From the IMG/VR virus record IMGVR_UViG_3300024264_002621, positions 1 to 43,056 of that record: a DNA stretch of 43,056 nucleotides; one strand, 5' to 3'. Positions 33,889-43,000 of the stretch are shown here, piece by piece (position 1 is the stretch's first letter; every line of letters begins with the position of its first letter). This DNA is from a virus. The position numbers were made by a program, and so were the translations under genes. The notes beneath the pieces are model-generated. The model was given only the letters and a program-made list of their open reading frames with translations, did not search any database and was not told the DNA's origin.

Positions 33889-36800
33889 TTAAACTACTCC
33901 ACTATTTGGTGCAGTTCGCAGTTGACTGCTGGTCAATGCATCGATTACTTCAACATCATTAACTGTTGCGGCATTTACAAAAATTTCATTTGCTTGGGAT
34001 CTTATTTCGTATAAATCTCCAAAAGATTTCAAAGGATTAGTTGGTACAAGAACAACTGTACTGATAATTGAACCTAATTGATCATGCAAATAAGCACTCA
34101 ATTCAGAAAAGAAAAATGTATCGCCAAAATCCCAATTTTCAATTGTAAAATACTGATTCATAGCATTAACTACCTGGCTTTTAATTTCACTTACGCTAAC
34201 TGTACTTGAAGAATTCTTTACACATTTTATTGTAGCTCTAAGTTCAACTGGTGCTTTTATTCCAAACAATGGCTTGAATGTTACACTATTTAAAATCACA
34301 TTATCACTGATCATTTTGTACTGATCAAGCGTATTGTATGAAGTACTTAATTCGTCAATAGTTGGTTGTGCTGGCTCAGTTACTGAACCAGTGGTGTCTC
34401 TAATGTAATTTTGATAAGCATTATAATATGATTGAGTCAAAAGAAAGATATCAATGATATTGGTTGTACCTGGATCGATACGTCGGCTCAGTGGTGCATT
34501 ATGACGGTACTGAAAATAAAGATCTTGTCTGCCAACAAAAGTTTGATAGCCACTAACTTCTGCAATAGTTCTTACACCATCATATGCTACAGTAAGTTTA
34601 TAAAATTTTTCATCTGTGTATGCGTAAAAAACCTGTCCATTTGGATATTCGCTTTTTACAAGCTCAATCGCATCTTCAGTTGCTAAAGACCCAATTACAA
34701 CACCACTTGCTAATGGTGTATATCTTTCAAGGTTATCAAAATCAATAGTTTGTTGCAAATATATTCTTTTTGTATTAGGATTTGTATCAGGAGCAACCAA
34801 TGTTTCAAAATAATCTGGATTGTCCGGAATACCGTCGTTGTCAGAATCTTTATAACTTATTCGTACTCGAAAGTCATCAATAAAGCCATCTGCCTCAACA
34901 GGTTGTCCAATTATGTCCAGTATCTCATCACTATTGAGTGTTGAACTAGAATCAGGTAGGTTGTTTGTTTTTAAAACATTTATGAAATCATTGATTACCT
35001 TACCTGTTTTAGGATCATAAACTTTTTGTGTACCATCATAGAAGAACCTTGTTTCTAAAACACTTGCCCAAAAACGATCTAAACTTCTTGAACTTACAGT
35101 GTAAGTTACACCATCAGTTTGAAAATCCACAAGCCAGCTATTGTCTAAACCTGTACCCGAAGTATTCTGAGCATTTGCTAAACTAAAAGTAGTACTACTG
35201 TCGAGATTTGTTGAAGTTATCACATACCATGTCTGTGTGAGATTATTATAACCCAAACCAAAATTTCTGTACAGTTCGATGTTTTCTCTCATGGTTGTTT
35301 CAATCGCAGTAGGCAAATCAGTGATAAAATTCACAATAACCTGTGTTGGCACTGCATTTGTCGGAATAAAATTGTTGAGAGTCACTGGACCAGTTCCATC
35401 AGCGTTGTTTCCAACACCAAAATTTGTTCCGTCCAGTTCAAGAGCAGTAACAGTTGCCCATAAAACCATTTTATCTCCAGGTAATGTTGGAGAGCCAACT
35501 GCCAATCTGTTTGTTGGAGTAAAATACTGTCCTGCAGGGGGTACAAATTTGATTAATCCACCTTGTGCAATATATTTTTTATTGTCACTTGCTTGAGGAC
35601 CAACTGGTGCTGGTGCTCCACTAGCCACAAATTTAAAATAACCAGTGGTTTCGTTATTGCTTGTAGTACTTTGATTCCATTCTAAATTTAATGTTGTTAA
35701 ACTTGGACGATTGAAATTCTCATAATAGAATTCTTGCATGCCTCTACTAGCAAGCACAGGTTCGACTTGATTTACAATAACGTTTGTGATGTCATTTTGA
35801 TCAGCAAAGGTAAATGTAAAACTAGGAACTTGTGTGTTTTCATATATCATGCCATCTGAAGCAAAAACATTTGTACTTGAATATTTTCCAGTTACATCTA
35901 CTAGATCCAAGTATCTACTAGTACCAATTGAGCTTCTGTTAACAGCTTTGGACTTGATTATAGTTGAATAAAGAGTGTATGGAAAATTGTTATAGTCTTC
36001 TCCATTAACCATTCTATCCTGAGTGTAGTATCTTGCCGGAGCTCTTTGTTTGATATCGTTGATATTTTCTCTGCTGGCTGCATTGCTCACTGGTACAGTT
36101 AACGCACAGGTAAAGGTAAGCGTTTCGTTTCTGCCTGTTTTGCTTACATAACCTATGTTAAAAGTTACATTTTGCATTTCGTCAGGATTGATAATATAGT
36201 TTAGTCCGTTTGAACTTCTCACATAGGTTCTAAAGGTTCCAACTGGTATACTGCTAAACACACCATCGCCAAAGTTTAGATTTATTTGATCGTTTGTTCT
36301 TGATGTAATACTAAAATATCTACGTTGTTCAGGTGTAAGTTCTTCAACTGCTCCAGTGTAGATGTTTTCAACCTTTTCCCATTCTGCAATTATTGAATTT
36401 TGAGCATTAAGTTGATATAACCAAACATCTTCGTTGTTAATGCCTTCTATGTTAACATTTACAATTCTGTTGCTGATTCTTTCTCCAAGATTGAATTGTT
36501 GATCCTGAAGTGAACCTTGCTTGAAATAAAAAAAGTAACCAGTGTTTGCACTTGCATAGCCTTGTTTGTCATTTCTATACAACAGGTTGAGTGGACCGCT
36601 TGGTGCTGGTGCAGGCTCATATAGATATGTTTCATTTAATGAAGTTGCATTTACTGCTTCAAATGTCATGTTAGTGCCATTCACAGTCTGACTGAACGGA
36701 ACAACAGGCAAAAAACCTGCAATTAAGTTAAGTGTATATTCTTCTGTATCAACACCTAATAGTGTTTGGCTGTTTCCTGGTTTTCCAAAACGCTGACTTC

Positions 36801-37296
36801 CGCTAAGAGCCGCATTTACAACAACTGTAAATTGTTCTAACCAATTTGGATTTGTGGTATCATTCCAGTTGATTGTAATGTTTGATAGATTTACACCTGT
36901 AAAATCTGTTACACCTTCAGTGGTACTGATGCTTTGTACTTTTAGAAAACCTTGTGCCGCAGTATTACGCTTTGGTGTATAGCTGACTAGTTCTGCTAAT
37001 CTAGTGACACTGTCTCTTCTTTCAGCAGTATCAATAAAGTTTTCACGGGTATTCAGATCATTTCTAAAACTTCCTGCTTGACCCATAAAAGCCATAACAT
37101 CAAGTATAGCAATAAATTCGCTAGACTCTATGTAATCATTAAAACTTTCTGGGTAATACAGTCTTATATAATCAATGAAAGTCTTTCGGAGTGTTTCAAA
37201 ATCATAACTTTGAAAGTCAGCTTCACGATAGGTTTGATAGATTCTCTTCCAATCTTCTACACCAAATATACTTGTTTGTCTTGTAGTTTTAGCCAT
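33889..37296 (-). CDS. 6: Baseplate wedge protein gp6
   Basis: A 1135-residue homologue of T4 gp6, which dimerises to link the wedges of the baseplate ring. The N-terminal block is diagnostic for the marine T4-like form: FETLRKTFIDYIRLYYPESFNDY (33-55) followed by ESSEFIAILDVMAFMGQAGSF and ENFIDTAERRDSVTRLAELVSYTPKR. Later ITSRTNDQINLNFGDGVFSSIPVGTFR and QRAPARYYTQDRMVNGEDYNNFPY belong to the baseplate J-like core. It is longer than T4 gp6 (about 660) but matches the long form in T4-like cyanophages. TAAGGAAA is a strong ribosome site, and an ATAAATAC late-promoter-like box lies about 17 bases upstream. Confidence 0.92.
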   Translation of the reverse strand: MAKTTRQTSIFGVEDWKRIYQTYREADFQSYDFETLRKTFIDYIRLYYPESFNDYIESSEFIAILDVMAFMGQAGSFRNDLNTRENFIDTAERRDSVTRLAELVSYTPKRNTAAQGFLKVQSISTTEGVTDFTGVNLSNITINWNDTTNPNWLEQFTVVVNAALSGSQRFGKPGNSQTLLGVDTEEYTLNLIAGFLPVVPFSQTVNGTNMTFEAVNATSLNETYLYEPAPAPSGPLNLLYRNDKQGYASANTGYFFYFKQGSLQDQQFNLGERISNRIVNVNIEGINNEDVWLYQLNAQNSIIAEWEKVENIYTGAVEELTPEQRRYFSITSRTNDQINLNFGDGVFSSIPVGTFRTYVRSSNGLNYIINPDEMQNVTFNIGYVSKTGRNETLTFTCALTVPVSNAASRENINDIKQRAPARYYTQDRMVNGEDYNNFPYTLYSTIIKSKAVNRSSIGTSRYLDLVDVTGKYSSTNVFASDGMIYENTQVPSFTFTFADQNDITNVIVNQVEPVLASRGMQEFYYENFNRPSLTTLNLEWNQSTTSNNETTGYFKFVASGAPAPVGPQASDNKKYIAQGGLIKFVPPAGQYFTPTNRLAVGSPTLPGDKMVLWATVTALELDGTNFGVGNNADGTGPVTLNNFIPTNAVPTQVIVNFITDLPTAIETTMRENIELYRNFGLGYNNLTQTWYVITSTNLDSSTTFSLANAQNTSGTGLDNSWLVDFQTDGVTYTVSSRSLDRFWASVLETRFFYDGTQKVYDPKTGKVINDFINVLKTNNLPDSSSTLNSDEILDIIGQPVEADGFIDDFRVRISYKDSDNDGIPDNPDYFETLVAPDTNPNTKRIYLQQTIDFDNLERYTPLASGVVIGSLATEDAIELVKSEYPNGQVFYAYTDEKFYKLTVAYDGVRTIAEVSGYQTFVGRQDLYFQYRHNAPLSRRIDPGTTNIIDIFLLTQSYYNAYQNYIRDTTGSVTEPAQPTIDELSTSYNTLDQYKMISDNVILNSVTFKPLFGIKAPVELRATIKCVKNSSSTVSVSEIKSQVVNAMNQYFTIENWDFGDTFFFSELSAYLHDQLGSIISTVVLVPTNPLKSFGDLYEIRSQANEIFVNAATVNDVEVIDALTSSQLRTAPNSGVV

Positions 37297-37313
37297 GTGT
37301 GTTTCCTTACATG

Positions 37314-37321
37314 GTATTTAT
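37314..37321 (-). promoter_or_regulatory. Late-promoter-like box before gp6
   Basis: ATAAATAC, preceded by TTTTC, lies 17 bases before the gp6 ATG, with TAAGGAAA as ribosome site between. It resembles the T4 late-promoter box. Position and leader length fit well. Confidence 0.55.
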
Positions 37322-37328
37322 GAAAAGA

Positions 37329-37346
37329 ATAAACTACGTAGTTTAT
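37329..37346 (-). terminator. 18-bp palindrome after gp25, possible weak terminator
   Basis: Perfect palindrome with half ATAAACTAC and its complement GTAGTTTAT. It begins just after the gp25 stop, and the minus-strand RNA then continues TCTTTTC. A stem of about 7 AU-rich pairs with an ACGT loop would be weak. It could end gp25 transcripts, protect the RNA end, or be a protein site. It is followed within 8 bases by the late-promoter-like box of gp6. Confidence 0.35.
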
Positions 37347-37727
37347 CTACACATCTGCGTAGGCAGCTCTCATGGTCTCGCTATTGAAAAATATATTGAG
37401 AAGTTCACCTTGTTGTCCACTAACAGTATCAACTTCAAGTTCTATTAGTATTCCGTTCTCTTGTGGATAAACATTGATATCCGAGATACTGATTCTTGGA
37501 TCTTGAGCAACTATACGTTGTAGTTCTTTGTTTATTGCTTTTGAAGTTTGAGCACCTTGAGGTTCAAAGATTAAACTCCATATAGTTGAACCAACATTAG
37601 GACGTCCAGGCATTTCACCTTGTCTAATGCTAAGTGCGTTTAATAGGTCACGTTTAATTAATTCAAAATCTGTGACTGTGTAACTTTTGTACCTTCCAAT
37701 GGTACTGTATCCGATAAATGTTGGCAT
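37347..37727 (-). CDS. 25: Baseplate wedge protein gp25 (tail sheath initiator)
   Basis: A 126-residue protein of the gp25 family, which forms part of the inner baseplate and starts sheath assembly. Typical features are DFELIKRDLLNALSIRQGEMPGRP (23-46), VGSTIWSLIFEPQ with the family's E-P core, KAINKELQRIVAQDPRISI and ILIELEVDTVSGQ. Family members are about 110-140 residues, so the length fits. It lies directly between the gp5-like gene and gp6, which is a common order in T4-like marine phages. AGG of AGGTAAATACAGT serves as a weak ribosome site. Confidence 0.93.
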   Translation of the reverse strand: MPTFIGYSTIGRYKSYTVTDFELIKRDLLNALSIRQGEMPGRPNVGSTIWSLIFEPQGAQTSKAINKELQRIVAQDPRISISDINVYPQENGILIELEVDTVSGQQGELLNIFFNSETMRAAYADV

Positions 37728-37730
37728 ACT

Positions 37731-37738
37731 GTATTTAC
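37731..37738 (-). promoter_or_regulatory. GTAAATAC box 3 bases before gp25
   Basis: TAGGTAAATACAGT precedes the ATG. It begins with the stop codon of the gp5-like gene and shares AGGTAAATACAG with the leader of the 220-residue gene at 20308-20315. As a promoter it would give leaderless RNA. Confidence 0.35.
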
Positions 37739-40027
37739 CTACGTATTTGTGGTATTGTTTTGTGCGTCAAATTCCGCTTCGAATGCCGCAGTTTCTGCAT
37801 CCACTCCGTTGACTTTCTTGTTTGTAACAACACTTGCTACCGCAGTATCAAGGCTACTTCTTACCGTGGTGCCAACTACACCGCCACTGCCAGTTGAAAA
37901 TCCTTGTACTTCATTGCTGAGTTTTTGTTGTGCTAATTGTATTGAATACTGGCCGCCTCGTACAACTTTATTCATGTCAGAACTGGTAATTTTTGTACTG
38001 TTACTTCCGGCAAATGTTTCTCCAAGTGTTGCAGATCCATCTTGCCATTTTTTTACTGCGTCTGCTCCAAATTTACTTGCACCACTGACCAAACCGCCTA
38101 GTGCAGATTCATCTTCTAGTCCGGTTACTATTCCTGCATTCTGCAACTCGCCTAATCCTTTGTTGAATAAATCTGTTTTGGTTACATCTTGTAATGTTTC
38201 GTTGTTTAAAAAATCACTAAGTCCATTAACGCCTTGTGAACCAGTCCACACACTTGCACTACTTAAAACAGTGTTTAGGTCAGCAGTAGCATCCTTGAGA
38301 AAGAACTCTGCAGTTCCTGGTTTCAACAATCCTCCTTTTTCTAATTCAGTTGCACTAAAACCAAATTTTCCAACACCGTTAGCATTGGATATTTCATTGA
38401 AATCCTGAGGAACCAGTTTGCTAGATTGTGCTACCATACTGGTTACTTTTTCAGGTGGTATTTTACCAACGTTTGTTTTTACCTGCGATTGTTTTTCATA
38501 ATCTGCTTCTGTAACACTATCAATCTCTGTTGATTCTGCTTTGGTTACTGCGTCCTGAGTTTTTGGATCCAAAGGAACTTGCTCAGCAGGTGATTCTAAA
38601 CTGGTACTAGTATTGACACCAGTGCCTCTTTCTGCGTAAGGCTCATGTGTAGGAGCTCTAGTAACAATTGTTTCGATTGCATTTGGTTCTGGTATCCAAC
38701 CTTGTTGAGGAGAAAATTTTGTATCTGCTAATCTTAACTTAGGTATCTCAACAGTTTTACTCACTGGTGGAGCTGATCCACTATTCAGTTTTATACATCC
38801 TGCTTCAAGTGTAAGTCCAGTGCCTGCACCCCATCCACCGGTTCTACTGTTAAGATTTAAACTGCCATCACTTTTGATTCCCACTGAGCTTTTACTATAG
38901 GCCAAAATACTGTTTGTGCCAGTGAGGCTTAAACTGCCTGTTTCAAGACTCATTGCACGTTTTGCAAAAATGTTAACACTTCCAAGTTCACTGGCTATGT
39001 TTATATTACGATCAGCATGCATGTTTAGTTCACCGGCACTTCTAATATTTAGACTGTTTGATGCATATAGATCAATGGTGCCTTCTTTTCCTAGTTCTAT
39101 CCAGGTCTGTCCGTTTGCATGCATAATGTGAATTGTTTGTTTGTCAGCAGTATCATTCATCATTATTTGATGACCTGCACTGGTGCGTATTCTTGTTAGG
39201 TTATCTTCGCCGGCCAGATCGCCGTCGTCCATTACCAAACTGTGTCCACCTTTACGTGCAATTATGGTGGTTTCATTTGCTTGAAGCGTACTACTTGCTA
39301 CCTTGGCTGCTATTTGAGCATCAGTTAGTCCACCTTGATATACTGGTCTTCCAGCAGTGCTTATTCCAAAAACAGTACTTGGTGATTCACGTTGACTGTT
39401 GGAACCAATTGGCCCAATCAAGGGATCTGCTATAACTCCTTGAGACAGCATTTGACCAGCCAGTACACTGTGTACTGGTTTTGTTTCATCAAAAAATCTT
39501 GGATTTTCTGCTATTGCATCATTGGCATTGTTTATTTCAACCACTGGCAATTTTGCTTTGTTGGCAAATAGCGGTGAACCACTATCGTCAATGTACTTTT
39601 TACTGCTACCAATTGCTGGCACCATATGATTTAAACCAGGAGATATTGGCATACCTACATAGTAGCCTTTGTTTGGATCACCGTCAGCAAAAAAGCAAAG
39701 AACTTTTGTTCCAAGATCAGGGGGAGTGCCAAAGAATCCATATGCATGATTATTACCAGTAAAACTACCTGGACCAGTTGGTTGTTGAGCACTCTGTTGA
39801 GTATAACCATAGTATGGTGAAATATAACTTACAGTACGCCATAGATCTTTGTTGTTCTTATCGTCTCCTGAAATATATTCAATATAAACTTGCAGTCTTC
39901 CAGCTCTAATTGGATCAATATTATTAACAACTTCACCAATAAACGGACCTGATTCAGCTGGGGTACCGCCAGCGGATGTTTTATATGCTCCAGGGACGCC
40001 TCTGCTTCTTTGATAGTTTTCTGACAT
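37739..40027 (-). CDS. 5: Baseplate hub spike protein, gp5-like, without a visible lysozyme domain
   Basis: A 762-residue protein. The N-terminal OB-fold of T4 gp5 is recognisable: GPFIGEVVNNIDPIRAGRLQVYI (26-48), then WRTVSYISPYYG and FFGTPPDLGTKVLCFFADGDPNKGYYVG. The T4 lysozyme domain that normally follows is absent; instead comes a linker (AGQMLSQGVIADPLIGPIGSN). At about 255-400, GGHSLVMDDGD, AGHQIMMND and repeated DLYASNSLNIRSAGELNMHADRNINIA units form the gp5/VgrG-type beta-helix needle. The C-terminal third, rich in Ser, Thr and Ala, is specific to this group. AAGGA precedes the ATG. It presumably forms the trimeric puncturing spike. Confidence 0.83.
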   Translation of the reverse strand: MSENYQRSRGVPGAYKTSAGGTPAESGPFIGEVVNNIDPIRAGRLQVYIEYISGDDKNNKDLWRTVSYISPYYGYTQQSAQQPTGPGSFTGNNHAYGFFGTPPDLGTKVLCFFADGDPNKGYYVGMPISPGLNHMVPAIGSSKKYIDDSGSPLFANKAKLPVVEINNANDAIAENPRFFDETKPVHSVLAGQMLSQGVIADPLIGPIGSNSQRESPSTVFGISTAGRPVYQGGLTDAQIAAKVASSTLQANETTIIARKGGHSLVMDDGDLAGEDNLTRIRTSAGHQIMMNDTADKQTIHIMHANGQTWIELGKEGTIDLYASNSLNIRSAGELNMHADRNINIASELGSVNIFAKRAMSLETGSLSLTGTNSILAYSKSSVGIKSDGSLNLNSRTGGWGAGTGLTLEAGCIKLNSGSAPPVSKTVEIPKLRLADTKFSPQQGWIPEPNAIETIVTRAPTHEPYAERGTGVNTSTSLESPAEQVPLDPKTQDAVTKAESTEIDSVTEADYEKQSQVKTNVGKIPPEKVTSMVAQSSKLVPQDFNEISNANGVGKFGFSATELEKGGLLKPGTAEFFLKDATADLNTVLSSASVWTGSQGVNGLSDFLNNETLQDVTKTDLFNKGLGELQNAGIVTGLEDESALGGLVSGASKFGADAVKKWQDGSATLGETFAGSNSTKITSSDMNKVVRGGQYSIQLAQQKLSNEVQGFSTGSGGVVGTTVRSSLDTAVASVVTNKKVNGVDAETAAFEAEFDAQNNTTNT

Positions 40028-40036
40028 TAATTTTCC

Positions 40037-43000
40037 TTATCTAAAAGCGGAACTTGCATTTGTACCGCCGCCTTGAAATCCTGTTGACTTTGCACCTCTA
40101 GCTTGTGCTGCCTCTGACCTTGCTCTTGCTTCTCTGCGTCTCTTTGCAAATAAACTTTCTTGCACCGGGCTAGTCTTTGTTCCAGCATCGTCACTTACAG
40201 TATTGCTTCCAGGTTTAGGTTGTACCGGCGGTTGTACAACTGTGCCAGAACGTGGCTGCCAATCCGATTCACCCGGCGTTACGTCTGCATCATCTGAATA
40301 GTTTACAGTGGCATCAGGTAACTTTGCAATCTTAGTAGTAGTAGCATTATTTACTGTTGCACTAGTGTATGGTTGAGTATTTGTTCTACTTCCATCAACA
40401 GTTGCAGTTTTAAAATTTCCGGCACGAGGATCTGGAGTGAATGAAGTACTTCCAGTATTACTTCGGCTAGCACCAGTTGGAGTTGGCCTTGCTACAGGTG
40501 TTTCAACCTTGCTTGCCCGTGGTGTGGTTGGACTTATAGCTCCGCCAGCACCACCAAAGGCATCTAATCCTGGTTCTTCTACAACATTTTTCTCGACCTG
40601 TTTTTGTTTTGGACTGTTTACTGCATTGTCAAACATCCTTGCTACACCTTGAATTGATTGTGTAAACTTACCATCAGCTAGTTTATTTGTAACATTAGTG
40701 GCAGCATACACTAAACTTTCAGCGGCTAGATTTTTTTCTCCTGTGATTTTACTATCAGAGTTTTCAGCGTTTACAGGTGTCTCTCCAGTGGCCATGTTGT
40801 AGTCTACAGGACGGTTAAAACGTATTTCAAATAGCACTTCGCCAGCGTTGCCATTTACACTTCCATCAGGCTCAAAAGCCTCTAGATTACCAGCACTATA
40901 AAACAATTCACTTTGCATGATAAAATCTGGATCACCTACTATAGTAAGATCAGCTTTGGAAACATCAGCTGGTGAATACAACCTTGCTGCCAATTGAGCA
41001 GCCGGTCGGCCAGCGTCTCCTGCGGCACCTTGTGTGCTAGAATCTGGTGCACTTTGAAAAAATCTTTTTTCAGCAAATCGTGCATCGTTTCCAACTGCTA
41101 CATCTTCATCTGTGATTAGTCCATCTTTGCCCATTATAGTAACAAAGTTTGACTTAACTTCTATGTCAAAATCTAAAACTTCTGTGTTCAACCCAGTAAA
41201 CCAATAGTTGTATATCTTGTGAGCACCTCGATACATTGCAGGAGGAAAATAAGGTGATCGTGGTGTATTGATTTGATACCTTGAGATTCTATAGGTTATC
41301 TGATAAGCATAATCGTTGCGTATTTTGCAATATTCTTTTGGAGCAGCAAACTGGGTAATTCTGTACCATTGCACGGTTTTAACAGGTGGATTGCGTATTT
41401 CTTTGTTGGTTATTTCGTCAAAGGCAATGGTTTGTTGTGCAGTAACATATGTAGAATTTTTTAACACTTGATCAATCAACTGGATAATCTGAGTACCAGC
41501 ACTGATACTATACTCTTTGGTTTGTTTGTCTACTGCCACTTTTTCCATATTTTTTTGTTCACTTGGATCGCTTGATGTTTGCATTTTAGACCTTGTTTTA
41601 TCTGTTCTACCTTGCTTGTTCATCTTTGCATCAATTAATCCAGGTACATCTTCGATTTCAATTATGTATTCATCTGGTATCATGCCATTTTTTTTGGCAA
41701 GTTCACGTTGATGCTGATTAAGTGCATCACATAATCCTGATGTTACTGTTCTGTCTTGAAGTCCAAGTTTACCTGCACGTTGTTGTTCAACACTGGTTGT
41801 AACATCTTCTTGTACATTAATAGTTGTTGCATCACCAAATTCTGTGAAACTTGGTTTTTTGACTGTGGTTCTAGTTACAAGCGGCACAAGAGGTTGTAAT
41901 TCACTGTTACCATTCAACAACTTCTTTACACTTGATGCACTCAGTTGAAAGTTAAATGGTATACTGCCCCGTGCAGTTGAATAGCCAACAATGTTTTGAG
42001 GTGTTGCACAATTACAACTGTAAACCACTGCTTTGTTGTTGATCTTGTAATTGATATCGTTGAATTGAAACGGAATAAACTTTTCAACTAATGCCTCTGG
42101 GTCGCTTGTGCTTTCTAATTCACGTGCTTGAGCTTCTCCATTTGTTCCAGTAGCAGATGGTAGGTCTCTTTTGGTTACAAGGTTTCCAAATTCATCATAC
42201 CCGTAGAAACGTATAACCATCAAATAGGTTTGTGCGTTAATGTTTACTCCAGGCTCCTGCACATGATCAGTTGTTGCTTTTTTTAATCTTTCAAGGAACG
42301 TAATACCTTGTGGTTCAAGAATATCAAAATTCAATTTGACTACATTATGCGGTGCCCCAGAACCTTGACTGCCTAGCACTGTTTCAAATTCTATATTTTC
42401 AATGTAAAAGTCTACGTCAAAATATTTGTTACGTTCTTCTGCTTTGGCACCACCGCTTTGCAATATCAGTTGTCTAGTTGGCAATGTTTTTTTATCTGTT
42501 CCTAAAAATTGTACATACTCTGATCTATTCATCATGTAGATGGATACACTATAGGTTTGACTAGCAAGTCCTAGTAGAGGGTTTGGTGATGCTTTTATTG
42601 GTTTTAAAAATTCTTCTGCAATGCTGGTACGTCCTTCGACTCCGTCTGCATTGATAGCATTTCCAACACTGTTTCGATTGTTACTGAATGCATCATCTCC
42701 AGGAGCCACTTCTACTTTTCCGCCAGCTCCACCACCAGTACCGCTTCCAGTATTAAGATCATTTCCACTTAGTGGTGTGACTGCACCACCGGTTGACTTT
42801 GATATTGCTGAGGTTTGTGTTTGTCCAATTTTTTTTACTGGCGCCCCTGCACCCACTGTGGATGTTGCACCACTTCCTTTTAGATCAGCCAATTGATCCT
42901 GAAAATCAGTACCCAACTGTGCTCTACGTGCATTAGTTGGTTTGTTCATACTTTCTATTTCAGGAATAATATCTTCTAGACTAGTAGCGTTGGTTCCAAA

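Noticed and set aside
37749-38408. 219-codon open frame on the plus strand opposite the gp5-like gene
   Set aside because: Shadow of the Ser/Ala-rich C-terminus of the gp5-like protein, with no family features.
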